Source: Streptosporangium sp. NBC_01755
GTDB taxonomy: Bacteria; Actinomycetota; Actinomycetes; Streptosporangiales; Streptosporangiaceae
Reading direction: 5' to 3'
Assembly: GCF_035917995.1 (NCBI RefSeq)
Contig: NZ_CP109131.1
Coordinates: 4,650,001-4,714,000, forward strand
DNA: 64,000 bases
Shown: piece after piece, positions 35,013 through 43,538 of the stretch
Position numbering within the stretch: position 1 is the stretch's first letter
Layout of the letters: each line of letters begins with the position of its first letter
The notes under the pieces: model-generated
The model's database searches: none
What the model saw: only the letters and a program-made list of their open reading frames with translations
Told to the model about the DNA's origin: nothing
Program-made: the position numbers and the translations under genes

Positions 35013-36553
35013 CGGTCCGCCGTCCGGATTCGGGTGGCGGCGCGGTAGCCGAAGACCATGCCGGAGCCGAGCGGGACCCCGGGGCCCGGGTAGACATGCC
35101 CGGCCACCGAGGCGGCCGAGTTGCCGATGGCGTACAGGCCGGGGATCGCGTTTCCGTCCTCGCCGAGCACCTGCCCGTCCTCCCCGACCCGCGCGCCGCC
35201 CTTGGTGCCGAGGTCGCCGAGCACGACCTGCACCGCGTGGAACGGGGCCCGCTCGATCGGGACGAGGGCGGGGTTCGGGCCGTCACCGGTCGCGAAGAAC
35301 CGGTCGTAGGGGTCCTCGCCCCGGTGGAAGTCGCTGTCCACGCCGGAGGCGGCGAACCCGTTGAACCGGGTGACGGTCTTGCCCAGCACGTCGGCGGGCA
35401 CGCCGATCCGCTCGGCGAGAGCGGTGAGTGTGTCGGCGGTGCGCCACAGGCCGGCAGCCTGGAACGCCTCGGGATCGGGCGCGGGCTGGGACATCCCCGG
35501 CACGTTGGCGAAGCGCCCGTCGAAGATCCACCACACCGGCAGGTGCGACACACCGGTGGCGTGCCCCGCGCGGATCTCGTGGCCCATCCGGTCGTACGGC
35601 AGCGACTCGTTGGCGAACCGCTCGCCCGCGGCGTTCACGAAGACGCCTCCGCGCAGGCCGAGGGTGAAGGCGGCGTGGCCGTTGGGGAACAGCACGGCCG
35701 GGCACCACCACGCCTCGTCGGTCAGGTCCGTCGCGGCGCCCACCGCCTGGAGCGCGGCGAGCGCGTCCCCGGTGTTCGACCCGGGCGCCGCCGACGACCA
35801 GTCCGCGCCGGGCAGGTCCTGTAGCTCGCGCCGCAACTCCGCGTTGCGCTCGAACCCGCCGGCGGCCACGATCACGCCGAGCTCGGCGCGGATCATCAGT
35901 GTGCGGCCCTCATGCTCGGCCTCAAGGCCGACGACCCGGCCGTCCTCAACCACCAGCGAGCGCATCCGCGTTCCGGTCCGCGACGTGGCGTTCCCGGTGC
36001 CGTCCAGGGCGAGCAGCAGCCTGCCGATGAGGGCCTGACCGCCGGTCAGCGTCTCCCGGTCGTATGGCACGCCGAACTGGTCGATCGAGATCGGCGGGCG
36101 CACCTGACCGAGCCGGGCGCCCAGCAGGTGCGCCGGCAGCGGCTTGGGGCGGATTCCCCGGCCGCCGGGGGCGCGTCCCGGAGCCGCGAAGTAGTCCGGG
36201 AACGGCAGGTACTCGAACTCCAGCACCGGGTCACGGTCCAGGAACTCCACCAGCTCGGGCGCCGTCGAGACGTAGGCCTTCTGCAGTGCGGCCGGTGTGC
36301 GGTCGCCGACGACGGCCCGGAAGTACTCCAGCCCCCGCTCCACGCTGTCCTCGACGCCCGCCTGGCGCAGGATGTGGTTGCCGGGCAGCCACAGGCCCGA
36401 CCCGGAGTAGGCGCTGGTGCCGCCGAAGTACTCGGTCTTCTCCAGCACCAGGGTGCGCAATCCGCCCGCCGCCGCTGTGTAGGCCGCCGTCAGCGCGGCG
36501 CCTCCGGATCCCACGACGACGACGTCGGCCGTCTCATCCCACTGAACTGGCAC
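35009..36553 (-). CDS. KstD-like dehydrogenase, copy 2
   Basis: This 514-residue FAD protein starts at GTG 36553 behind GGAGGAG. The FAD motif is DVVVVGSGGAALTAAYTAAA, then FGGTSAYSGSGLWLPGN. The C-terminal GHVYPGPGVPLGSGMVFGY keeps Tyr-x-Gly-Pro-Gly. It is clearly divergent from copy 1, so it may act on a different ring substitution pattern (for example a 4-ene versus a 5-alpha substrate). It is coupled to the isomerase-like gene. Confidence 0.84.
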   Translation of the reverse strand: MPVQWDETADVVVVGSGGAALTAAYTAAAGGLRTLVLEKTEYFGGTSAYSGSGLWLPGNHILRQAGVEDSVERGLEYFRAVVGDRTPAALQKAYVSTAPELVEFLDRDPVLEFEYLPFPDYFAAPGRAPGGRGIRPKPLPAHLLGARLGQVRPPISIDQFGVPYDRETLTGGQALIGRLLLALDGTGNATSRTGTRMRSLVVEDGRVVGLEAEHEGRTLMIRAELGVIVAAGGFERNAELRRELQDLPGADWSSAAPGSNTGDALAALQAVGAATDLTDEAWWCPAVLFPNGHAAFTLGLRGGVFVNAAGERFANESLPYDRMGHEIRAGHATGVSHLPVWWIFDGRFANVPGMSQPAPDPEAFQAAGLWRTADTLTALAERIGVPADVLGKTVTRFNGFAASGVDSDFHRGEDPYDRFFATGDGPNPALVPIERAPFHAVQVVLGDLGTKGGARVGEDGQVLGEDGNAIPGLYAIGNSAASVAGHVYPGPGVPLGSGMVFGYRAATRIRTADR

Positions 36554-36728
36554 TGATCTCCTCCAGATCGCTCGTGTTGGCGGGCGGTGCGGCGGCCGTG
36601 CGGCCGGCGACCTGTCCGAAGGCGAGGGTGTCGGCGATGTGGAACCCGCCGTCCTTGACCTGTCCGAAGGCGAGGGTGTCGGCGATGTGGAACCCACCGT
36701 CCTTCGCCCGGCTACAGGTGGAGCTCAC
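36534..36728 (-). pseudogene. Flavoprotein C-terminal remnant with 48-bp duplication
   Basis: A 64-codon frame holds two tandem copies of KDGGFHIADTLAFGQV (DNA repeat 36610-36657 and 36658-36705, one or two mismatches), then AGRTAAA. The motif resembles the last residues of fumarate reductase/KstD-type flavoproteins. It ends inside the start of kstD copy 2 and has no larger domain, so it is read as the end of a lost flavoprotein gene. It lies about 60 nt after the promoter predicted from box C. Confidence 0.5.
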
Positions 36729-36829
36729 CGAATCATCACTTCCGTCCGCATTGGCCCGCAGGAACCCGGGGGCGTGGCCTTCCGGGTAACCGGACCGTAA
36801 TCAACGGTCTCGCCGCGCTCCCGGGCCGA

Positions 36830-36844
36830 TCCCGCTCAGCAGGA
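36830..36844 (-). promoter_or_regulatory. TCCC box C (kstD copy-2 direction)
   Basis: TCCCGCTCAGCAGGA matches the palindrome at 14 of 15. Read leftward, TACGGT begins 45 nt from the first base of the box (36799). Confidence 0.65.
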
Positions 36845-36977
36845 CGCGCGGGGCAAGACCGGGGTGAGGGGCCGGCCGGCGGCGTGAACGACCTGCCGAT
36901 CATCGGTTCCGACCGGCCGCCGGGTACGGACGTCGCAGTGCGGATGAGATGTGTGTCACCGCCTTCTCACCGCCGGG

Positions 36978-36992
36978 TCCCGCTCATTGGGA
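36978..36992 (+). promoter_or_regulatory. TCCC box D (MFS gene direction)
   Basis: TCCCGCTCATTGGGA matches at 13 of 15. TAGCGT begins 45 nt from its first base (37023), within ACTTAGCGTCTGCG, which nearly repeats ACTTAGCGTCAGCG downstream of box F. The leader to the MFS ATG would be about 280 nt. Confidence 0.62.
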
Positions 36993-37311
36993 TGCCCGAC
37001 GTGATCTACGTCACCGGGCACTTAGCGTCTGCGCCAGTGCACGACCTGAAGCCAGGCGGGCCGGTCGTGCTCCGCGCCGCCCCTGATCTCCCCGAGCCCC
37101 GGCGGTTCCCCGCCGGGCCGGGATGACCGCACCCCCGTCGTGGGGGAACCTGCGGTCCGTTATCGACCGGAAAACGTGCGTGACACCGTGGTGTCCGCGT
37201 GGTGCCAAGGAGGAACAGCATCCCCCCGCCGGGACCTGCGCCACGAAGACGCCGGGGTCCGCGGCCACGCCGAGATTCATTGAAATATCACGTTTTTCTG
37301 GAGGCCTGACG

Positions 37312-38811
37312 ATGAGTACGACAGATACGACGGCGGAGAAGGGCGGGTGGACCCCGCGGCTCGCCCTCTCCATGCTGACGATGGTCATGATCATGGAGGG
37401 GACCGCGCTGGGGTACAGCCTTGTGACGACCGCGCTGCCGGCGATCACCACCCACTTCAAGACGGACCAGGGAGGCTGGCTCCTCACCGGCTTCATCCTC
37501 GCCGGGGCCGTCCTCTGCCCGCTGGTGGGGAAGCTGGCCGACATCCACGGTAAGCGGCGGATGATGATCGTCTGTCTGATGGCGAGCACGGTCGGCTCGG
37601 TCGTCGCGGCTGTCGCGCCGACCTTCGGCGTGCTCATCGCGGGTCGGATGCTGCAGGGCGCCGTGCTGCCCACGATGTTCCTGAGCTACTCGCTGATGCG
37701 CGATGTGTACCCTCGGCGGATCCTGCCGCTGGCCAGTGCGATCGCGATGACCGGCATCGGGGTCTTCTCCATCGGCGTGCCGTTCCTCATCGGCTGGCTG
37801 CTCGACAACTGGGGCTTCCGCGGCCTGTTCGCCTTCGACGTGCTGTGGATGATCATCCTCACGCCGCTGCTGCTGATCACCACCCCGGAGACGCGGCTCC
37901 GCGTCCCCTCGAAGGTCGACTTCCTGGGCGCCGGCATGCTGGGCTTCGGCCTGGGCATCCTGCTCCTGGGGATCAGCTCCGGAAGCAAGTGGGGCTGGGG
38001 CTCGGTCGCCACGCTGGGCGCGTTCGCGGTCGGCCTGCTGCTTCTGTTCGGGTTCGTCAAGCGGTCGTTGAACTTCGCCCAGCCGATCGTCGACCTGCGG
38101 ATCTTCACCCGCCGGCCGATCGTGCTCGCCGCGGTGACGGCCGCCACCGCGTACGGGTCGACCGCCATCACCGGTTCGATGCTTCCAATGATCGGCATGA
38201 CGCCGGGCGCCGCCGGGCTCGGTTACGGCTTGGGGATGACCGCGTCGGAGTACGCGATGATCACCGCACCCCAGTCGGTGGCCATGGTGGTCATGGGCGT
38301 CGTCGTCGGCAAGCTGCTCAGCCGTGTGGGCGGCGCGACCATGATGAGGATCGGCCTGCTGCTCCTGCTGGTGGGCGGTATCCAGCTCGGTTTCAACCAC
38401 GGCAGCTACGTGCAGGTCCTCATCGCCGCCCTGCTGGTGGGCGCCGGAACGGGCCTGGCCTATGGCTCGGTCCCCGGCCTGGTCATCGCCGGCTCCCCGG
38501 CCGACAAGCAGGGCTCCATCGCCGGGATGGTGCAGGTGAGCTACAGCGGTTTCGCCAGCACCGCGCCGGTCATCCTGTTCGTCATCATGGGGGAGCTCGC
38601 GATGCGCACCCCGGACGGTGCCATCCGGTACCCCGAGGGCGCCATCAACGCGGGCGGAGTGTTCCTGGTAGGCCTGGTGACCCTCGGGCTGCTCCTCGCC
38701 TCAACGGTCCTGCGGATCCCCAAGCAGGATGCGATGATCAGCCAGGACCCGGATTCGCTGCTCGATCCGCCTGCGGTCACCGTGGCGGCGGGTCCGGACA
38801 GCAGGCGCTGA
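37312..38811 (+). CDS. MFS transporter, drug:H+ antiporter type, copy 1
   Basis: This 499-residue membrane protein has roughly 14 hydrophobic segments. The MFS motif GKLADIHGKRRMMIV lies in loop 2-3, and an antiporter-like GRMLQGAV follows in helix 4-5. ATG 37312 follows GGAGG. Inside a catabolic island it may carry the substrate in or an intermediate out; the direction cannot be told from sequence. It is convergent with MFS copy 2. Confidence 0.88.
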   Translation: MSTTDTTAEKGGWTPRLALSMLTMVMIMEGTALGYSLVTTALPAITTHFKTDQGGWLLTGFILAGAVLCPLVGKLADIHGKRRMMIVCLMASTVGSVVAAVAPTFGVLIAGRMLQGAVLPTMFLSYSLMRDVYPRRILPLASAIAMTGIGVFSIGVPFLIGWLLDNWGFRGLFAFDVLWMIILTPLLLITTPETRLRVPSKVDFLGAGMLGFGLGILLLGISSGSKWGWGSVATLGAFAVGLLLLFGFVKRSLNFAQPIVDLRIFTRRPIVLAAVTAATAYGSTAITGSMLPMIGMTPGAAGLGYGLGMTASEYAMITAPQSVAMVVMGVVVGKLLSRVGGATMMRIGLLLLLVGGIQLGFNHGSYVQVLIAALLVGAGTGLAYGSVPGLVIAGSPADKQGSIAGMVQVSYSGFASTAPVILFVIMGELAMRTPDGAIRYPEGAINAGGVFLVGLVTLGLLLASTVLRIPKQDAMISQDPDSLLDPPAVTVAAGPDSRR

Positions 38812-38912
38812 CCGCCCGGCGGACCAGGGCGGCGGGTCCGGCCATCGGGCGCTGACCGTCCGGCCATCGGGCGCTGACCGCCCGGCCAGGGGCGGCGGGT
38901 CCGGACAACGGA
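38806..38912 (+). repeat. 22-bp degenerate repeats over the MFS stop
   Basis: CGCTGACCGCCCGG, which contains the TGA stop of the MFS gene, recurs at 38850 and 38872 as part of two adjacent 22-bp units (38847-38868 and 38869-38890, core GGGCGCTGACCG), then as a decayed copy near 38905. Confidence 0.75.
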
Positions 38913-38939
38913 CGCCGACCGCCCGGTGGACCAGGGACA

Positions 38940-38973
38940 GCCGCTCCACCGATCTTCGGATCGGTGGAGCGGC
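38940..38973. terminator. Bidirectional UUCG hairpin
   Basis: Arms 38940-38954 and 38959-38973 pair perfectly over 15 bp around TTCG, an extra-stable tetraloop, followed by TGCTTTCTT. It separates the two convergent MFS genes. Confidence 0.92.
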
Positions 38974-38994
38974 TGCTTTCTTCTCACCGGCTTC

Positions 38995-40449
38995 TCACCG
39001 GGCCGTGGCGCTGCGGCGGGGGCGCTGCAGGAGGAACAGGACGAGGGCGACCAGCGCCGCGGCAGCGCCGGCGGCGGTGAACGCGTCGTAGGAGCCGCGC
39101 GGTACGAACGCGACGCCGACGGGAATCGTCGTGACGATGCCGAACACCGCGCTGCTCACCGACATGCCGACGGCGCGGGCCAGCGAGTTGAGTCCGTTCG
39201 CGACACCGATGTTCTCCTCCGGCGTGACCTGAAGGATCAGTGCGGGCAGGTTCGCCAGGACCATGGAGTTGCCGACCGAGACGACGGCGATCACGCAGAC
39301 GAGCACCCACAGCGATCCGTGTCCCAGTGGGATCTGGGCCGCGAACCCGGCGGTGGAGATCGCGCAGCCCAGCGCGATCGTCACCCGTGGGGTGACGATC
39401 GCGCTCAGCCTGGCCGACAGCGGCGCCACCACCGCCGACAGCAGCCCTCCGGGCAGCAGGCACAGACCGGTCATCAGCACCGACAGCCCGTGCCCGTAAC
39501 CGGTCGACACCGGCGCCTGGAGGCGTCCGACGATCCCGAGGAAGTTCGTGAACAGCGCGAAACCAATCAGGATCGACCCTCCGTTGATCGTGGCGGAGGA
39601 GCGGCTCACCGCCACCCTGAGGTCGATGAGCGGAGCATGGCGGCGAAGCTCCACCAGGGTCAGCAGGCACCCGGACACCAGCGCCGCGAGGAAGGACGCG
39701 ATGGTCAGCGCGTTCGTCCACCCCCACTCGCCGCCGCGGTCGAGCCCGACCAGCAGGGTGACGATGAAGCAGGTGAGCAGTACCGCGCCGAAGAGGTCGA
39801 CCCGCTGCGTGTGCTCGCGCCGGGGCGGCGCCGGGACCGCCAGCAGCAGGGCGGCCACCGCGATCGCACCCGCGACCGCCGAGACGGCGAACAGCCCGTG
39901 GAAGCCCCACAGCCGGGAGACCAGCCCGGCGGTCGGCAGCCCGAGCGCGCCGCCGGCCCCCATCATCGCGCTGACGGAGGCGATGGCGGAGGCGCGGCGC
40001 TTTGGCTCCAGGACCACCCCCACCAGGCTCATCCCGAGCGGGATCGTCGCACTGGAGATCCCCTGGAGCGCCCGCCCGGCGATGAGGACGCCGATGTTGT
40101 CGCTCATCACGCACATCAGGGACCCGAGGATCATGGCGCCGAGCGCCACGATCATCATCCTGCGCATCCCGAACTGGTCGCCCAGCCTGCCCAGCACCGG
40201 GTGCGACACCGCGCCGGCGATGACCGTCGCGGTGACCAGCCAGGTGGCGATGGAGGGCGTCACCCCCAGGCGGCCGGGCAGTTCGGGCAGCACCGGGACG
40301 ACCAGCGTCTGGTTGAGCGTGGTCACCAGGGTCGCGAAGGCGACGACGAGGACCACCCGCAACGGGTGCTTCACCACGGTGGGGGCCGGATCCGGAGCGC
40401 GTGTCGAATCCCCGCTTCCGGGTCCGGACAAGATCTGGTGAGTGGTCAT
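38995..40449 (-). CDS. MFS transporter, drug:H+ antiporter type, copy 2
   Basis: This 484-residue protein of the same MFS class has about 14 hydrophobic helices. GRLGDQFGMRRMMIVALG is the loop 2-3 motif and IAGRALQGISSATIPLGMS the helix-5 antiporter region. ATG 40449 was chosen; the longer frame to 40542 is Arg/Pro-rich leader. TCCC box E lies about 100 nt upstream. It is divergent from kshA. Confidence 0.88.
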   Translation of the reverse strand: MTTHQILSGPGSGDSTRAPDPAPTVVKHPLRVVLVVAFATLVTTLNQTLVVPVLPELPGRLGVTPSIATWLVTATVIAGAVSHPVLGRLGDQFGMRRMMIVALGAMILGSLMCVMSDNIGVLIAGRALQGISSATIPLGMSLVGVVLEPKRRASAIASVSAMMGAGGALGLPTAGLVSRLWGFHGLFAVSAVAGAIAVAALLLAVPAPPRREHTQRVDLFGAVLLTCFIVTLLVGLDRGGEWGWTNALTIASFLAALVSGCLLTLVELRRHAPLIDLRVAVSRSSATINGGSILIGFALFTNFLGIVGRLQAPVSTGYGHGLSVLMTGLCLLPGGLLSAVVAPLSARLSAIVTPRVTIALGCAISTAGFAAQIPLGHGSLWVLVCVIAVVSVGNSMVLANLPALILQVTPEENIGVANGLNSLARAVGMSVSSAVFGIVTTIPVGVAFVPRGSYDAFTAAGAAAALVALVLFLLQRPRRSATAR

Positions 40450-40551
40450 ATCGGCCTTCGGTCTCCTTCGTTCGCCCGGATCGGACGATTTCCTTCGCCC
40501 GAATCGGTCGACCCCACGGTGTCGATGCCCGAGGTGCCCCACAACTCGTCC

Positions 40552-40566
40552 TCCCGGCGAGCGGGA
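40552..40566 (-). promoter_or_regulatory. TCCC box E (MFS copy 2 / kshA region)
   Basis: TCCCGGCGAGCGGGA matches the palindrome at 13 of 15 and is itself near-perfectly symmetric. It lies 103 nt upstream of MFS copy 2. This is the one box without a TAnnnT hexamer at the usual 45-46 nt in either direction. Confidence 0.55.
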
Positions 40567-40656
40567 CGGGCTTTCGAACTGCTCGATCTCGACGGGAGAC
40601 CGGAGACCGGAGACCGGTGTTTCGCGGAACGCGTTGCCGTGACTTGCGAGACGAGG

Positions 40657-40671
40657 TCCCGGTCAGTGGGA
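40657..40671 (+). promoter_or_regulatory. TCCC box I (kshA promoter)
   Basis: TCCCGGTCAGTGGGA matches at 13 of 15. CATGAT begins 45 nt from its first base (40702), giving a kshA leader of about 50 nt. Confidence 0.6.
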
Positions 40672-40765
40672 AAGGGGAGGTGTCGCACACCGTCGGCTTC
40701 GCATGATGAGGATCCCGCGGGCAGGGCGATTCGGCCCGGGCGCATTGGACGGCAAGGGAGACTTC

Positions 40766-41932
40766 ATGACGTCGATACAGACCGCCGGTGATGACGAGAT
40801 TCGAGTGATCGAGGCGGCCCCACCTCCGGCGCGTTATGCCCGGGGCTGGCACTGCCTGGGCCTGGCGAACGAGTTCAGGGACGGCAAACCGCACAAGATC
40901 GAGGCATTCGGCACCAAGCTGGTGGTGTTCGCCGACAGCACCGGCACGCTGAACGTCCTCAACGCCTACTGCCCGCACATGGGCGGCGACCTCAGCCAGG
41001 GGGAGGTCAAGGGCGACTCGCTCGCCTGTCCCTTCCACGACTGGCGCTGGGCGGGCAACGGCCGGTGCACCAGCATTCCGTACGCCCGCCGGGTGCCGCC
41101 GAGGGCACGCACCAGGACATGGCTGGCCCTGGAGCGCAACGCGCAGCTGTACGTCTGGCACGACCCGCAGGGCAACCCGCCCCCGCCGGAGGTGACGATC
41201 CCGGAGATCGCCGGTGTGAACACATCGGAGTGGACCTCCTGGACGTGGAACCGGATCAAGATCGAGGGCTCCAACTGCCGTGAGATCGTCGACAACGTGG
41301 TCGACATGGCCCACTTCTTCTACATCCACTTTGCCTTCCCGACGTACTTCAAGAACGTCTTCGAAGGGCACGTCGCCGCGCAGTACATGAACAGCCGGCC
41401 CCGTCCGGATATCCAGATCGGTACGAACTACTCCGGTGACAGGACCGACGGGCGTTCGGAGGCGGCGTACTACGGCCCGTCGTACATGATCGACTACCTG
41501 TGGCACACCGTGGCGGGGCAGACGATCGAGTCCGTCCTGATCAACTGCCACTACCCGGTGTCGCCGACCAGCTTCGTGCTCCAGTGGGGCGCGATGGTCA
41601 AGAAGCCCCAGGGCGTCTCCGACGACGCGGCGCAGGCGATGGCGGCGGGCTTCGCGGCGGGCGTGGAGACGGGCTTCATGCAGGACGTGGAGATCTGGAG
41701 GAACAAGGCCAAGATCGACAATCCGCTGCTGTGTGAGGAGGACGGCCCGGTCTACCAGCTGCGCCGCTGGTACGACCAGTTCTACGTCGACGTCGATGAC
41801 GTCGCCCCGGAGATGACCCAGCGGTTCGAGTTCGAGATCGACACCGAGCGGGCCAACCAGTTCTGGCAGAAAGAGGTCGACGACAACATCGCCAACGGTC
41901 GGATCGTCACCTCGGCCCCGGCCCCGGCTTAG
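40766..41932 (+). CDS. kshA: KshA-like Rieske oxygenase (3-ketosteroid 9-alpha-hydroxylase)
   Basis: This 388-residue oxygenase has a Rieske centre with Cys69-x-His71 (CPHMGG) and Cys88-x2-His91 (CPFH). The mononuclear iron site is within DNVVDMAHFFYIH (Asp180 region, His183, His188). The sequence around FAFPTYFKNVFEGH and LWHTVAGQTIESVLINCHYPV matches KshA. Together with KshB it would hydroxylate C9 so that ring B opens. ATG 40766 follows AAGGGAGA. Its TAG stop lies inside a 14-bp repeat array. Confidence 0.9.
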   Translation: MTSIQTAGDDEIRVIEAAPPPARYARGWHCLGLANEFRDGKPHKIEAFGTKLVVFADSTGTLNVLNAYCPHMGGDLSQGEVKGDSLACPFHDWRWAGNGRCTSIPYARRVPPRARTRTWLALERNAQLYVWHDPQGNPPPPEVTIPEIAGVNTSEWTSWTWNRIKIEGSNCREIVDNVVDMAHFFYIHFAFPTYFKNVFEGHVAAQYMNSRPRPDIQIGTNYSGDRTDGRSEAAYYGPSYMIDYLWHTVAGQTIESVLINCHYPVSPTSFVLQWGAMVKKPQGVSDDAAQAMAAGFAAGVETGFMQDVEIWRNKAKIDNPLLCEEDGPVYQLRRWYDQFYVDVDDVAPEMTQRFEFEIDTERANQFWQKEVDDNIANGRIVTSAPAPA

Positions 41933-42051
41933 CCCGTCCGGCTTAGCCCGTCCGGCTTAGCCCGTCCGGCTTAGCCCGTCCGGCTTAGCCCGTCCGGCTT
42001 AGCCCGTCCGGCTTAGCCCGTCCGGCTTAGCCCGTCCGGCTTAGCCCGTCC
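41926..42051 (+). repeat. Nine perfect 14-bp tandem repeats over the kshA stop
   Basis: The unit GGCTTAGCCCGTCC is repeated nine times without change. The first unit contains the kshA stop codon (TAG 41930-41932), so every unit carries another TAG. Perfect identity suggests recent expansion. Confidence 0.97.
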
Positions 42052-42069
42052 CGGCCGATCGGCCGGGAC
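42048..42069 (+). terminator. Hairpin after the 14-bp array
   Basis: GTCCCGGCC (42048-42056) pairs with GGCCGGGAC (42061-42069) around loop GATC. It follows kshA and precedes the small Cys-rich gene. Confidence 0.65.
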
Positions 42070-42145
42070 GGACCGGCGGTGGCGCTTCGCGACGACGCGC
42101 CACCACCGTCAGGAACGTTAGTGATCGCAACCGAGGAGATATTCC

Positions 42146-42358
42146 GTGCGCCCCGTGTCCTGCAGCAGCTGCGGCTCGTGCGTCCTGGTCAAGAAGCACA
42201 GCCTGGCGCACACGCTCGTCCAGTGGACCACAGAGACCGATCAGTGTGTCGAGTTGAGCCGGGATACCGACCGGGGTGTCGTCCCGACCTGCACGCGACT
42301 GCGCGACAGCATCGAGAACTCCGTCCGCCTCGGGGCCATCCCGGTTCCTGACCTCTGA
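42146..42358 (+). CDS. Small Cys-rich protein linked to kshA
   Basis: This 70-residue protein starts at GTG 42146, 7 nt after GAGGAG. The N-terminus has Cys6-x2-Cys9-x2-Cys12 (SCSSCGSCVL), then KKHSLAHTLVQWTT and two more cysteines. It resembles small proteins I recall near actinobacterial oxygenase genes, possibly ferredoxin-like or a zinc-ribbon partner, but no role is established here. It is read in the kshA direction, 214 bases downstream. Confidence 0.7.
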   Translation: MRPVSCSSCGSCVLVKKHSLAHTLVQWTTETDQCVELSRDTDRGVVPTCTRLRDSIENSVRLGAIPVPDL

Positions 42359-42410
42359 GACGGCCGGCGAGACCGCCCCCCGCCGACCACTCGGTACAAG
42401 GGGCGCTGAA

Positions 42411-42450
42411 GACATGGGCTCCACTCCGATGACGCGGTGGAGCCCATGTC
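42411..42450 (+). terminator. Perfect hairpin before the TetR gene
   Basis: Arms 42411-42424 and 42437-42450 (GACATGGGCTCCAC and complement) pair over 14 bp around a 12-nt loop, followed by CGTTGGGG. It ends the small Cys-rich gene transcript. Confidence 0.85.
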
Positions 42451-42464
42451 CGTTGGGGGGCCGA

Positions 42465-42478
42465 TATCCTGAGATCGG
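42465..42478 (+). promoter_or_regulatory. Likely promoter of TetR gene 1
   Basis: TATCCTGAGATCGG includes a good -10 hexamer, TATCCT. The same 14 bases, with one change, occur at 47425-47438 before TetR gene 2. CCGAT and ATCGG around it (42461-42478) form a weak inverted repeat. Confidence 0.5.
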
Positions 42479-42528
42479 TACTCACACACGGTTCGCTCGG
42501 GAGTAGACAGGCAAGACAAGGGGAATTC

Positions 42529-43140
42529 GTGGCGAGAATCGCCGAAGCGCGGGCTCCGGCGTCGCCGACCTCGGAGAGCCAGATCGCCCGGTACAAGCGC
42601 ATTCTGGACGCCGCGGCCGAGCTCGGCGCCCGCAAGAGAGTCGACGTGGTGCAGATGCACGAGGTCGCCAAGGACGCCGGCGTGGCGATCGCGACCCTGT
42701 ACCGCTACTTCCCTTCCAAGAACGCGCTGTTCGCCGCGGTCTTCTGGGCGGAGATCAAAGCCTTCGGCGAAAGCAGGCGGCCCGGCGAGGGCGAGGACCT
42801 CGTCGACCAGGTCACCGACTTCCTGGTGGGGCTGAGCCGCCATCTGCTGGTGCGGCCGATGCTGGCCGCCGCGATGTTCCAGGGCACCAGCGCCGTATAT
42901 GTAACGGCAACGATGGACGAGGTCGAACCGACGAAGTCCGAGCTCGGCCGCATTCTGCTGCGCATCATCGGGGCAGAGGAGCCGAACAGGCAGGATCTGA
43001 GCGTGGTGCGGCTGCTCACGCACTGCTGGTGGGGTGCGCTGATCTCGACCCTCGGGGGCCAGACGACCCTGCCGAGGGCGGATGCCGACATCCGGCTGGC
43101 CGCGCGGCTGCTCCTCGCGCCGTACTCCGACGATCGGTGA
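42529..43140 (+). CDS. TetR-family regulator 1 (catabolic island)
   Basis: This 203-residue repressor-type protein starts at GTG 42529 behind AAGGGGA. The HTH lies at residues about 22-66 (VQMHEVAKDAGVAIATLYRYFPSKNALF), which resembles KstR-type steroid regulators. The C-terminal helical domain probably binds a pathway intermediate. It stands between kshA and the hsaA-hsaC operon. None of the nine TCCC boxes lies directly before it. Confidence 0.9.
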   Translation: MARIAEARAPASPTSESQIARYKRILDAAAELGARKRVDVVQMHEVAKDAGVAIATLYRYFPSKNALFAAVFWAEIKAFGESRRPGEGEDLVDQVTDFLVGLSRHLLVRPMLAAAMFQGTSAVYVTATMDEVEPTKSELGRILLRIIGAEEPNRQDLSVVRLLTHCWWGALISTLGGQTTLPRADADIRLAARLLLAPYSDDR

Positions 43141-43283
43141 CCGGGCCGGTTCCCTTCGCCTGTCATCGCGTTGGGAACCCGCCTTCCGTCACCCCCGCGA
43201 GTCCCGGTGACCGGGCCGGTTCCCGCCGTCTGTCACCGCGTTGGGAACCCGCCCCAGGTCACCCCGCGAGTCCCGGTGACCGG
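43136..43283 (+). repeat. 70-bp tandem duplication over the TetR stop
   Basis: GGTGACCGGGCCGGTTCCC begins at 43136 and again at 43206, and GGTGACCGG begins at 43275. The first copy contains the TGA stop of TetR gene 1. Each unit has GGTTCCC and GGGAACC arms able to form a hairpin. The rest of the gap to 43538 holds only box F and its promoter. Confidence 0.9.
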
Positions 43284-43424
43284 AACCTCGCGACCGTTGC
43301 CGTCGCCCCCATGCCACCGCCGGTCCCCGGTCGTCGGCCGCGTCTTTTCCCGACGCGGCGCGGTGCCCGCCGGAGTCTCCCCCGAAGAGGATGACGGACC
43401 TGCCCGCCGTACCCCGTTGTCCAG

Positions 43425-43439
43425 TCCCGGCCAGCGGGA
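43425..43439 (+). promoter_or_regulatory. TCCC box F (hsaA copy-2 / hsaC promoter)
   Basis: TCCCGGCCAGCGGGA matches at 13 of 15. TAGCGT begins 46 nt from its first base (43471), giving a leader of about 56 nt to the hsaA copy-2 ATG. Confidence 0.65.
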
Positions 43440-43538
43440 TGTGCCGTGGACTCGGTGGTCGAGGGCGACTTAGCGTCAGCGAGCCGCCGCAGAAACGGCG
43501 GATTGCGACTCTCTCAGATTCAGTCCGGAGGTGCCTTG

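Larger units (their letters stand above)
36729..37311. other. Divergent intergenic region with two boxes
   Basis: There are 583 bases between the kstD copy-2 side and the MFS gene. It carries boxes C and D and their -10-like hexamers. The in-frame extension of the MFS gene to ATG 37123 has no ribosome site and is judged non-coding. No other gene was seen. Confidence 0.5.

Noticed and set aside
37123-37311. 63-residue extension of MFS copy 1
   Set aside because: It is hydrophilic, Pro/Cys-rich and unlike MFS N-termini; ATG 37312 has GGAGG.
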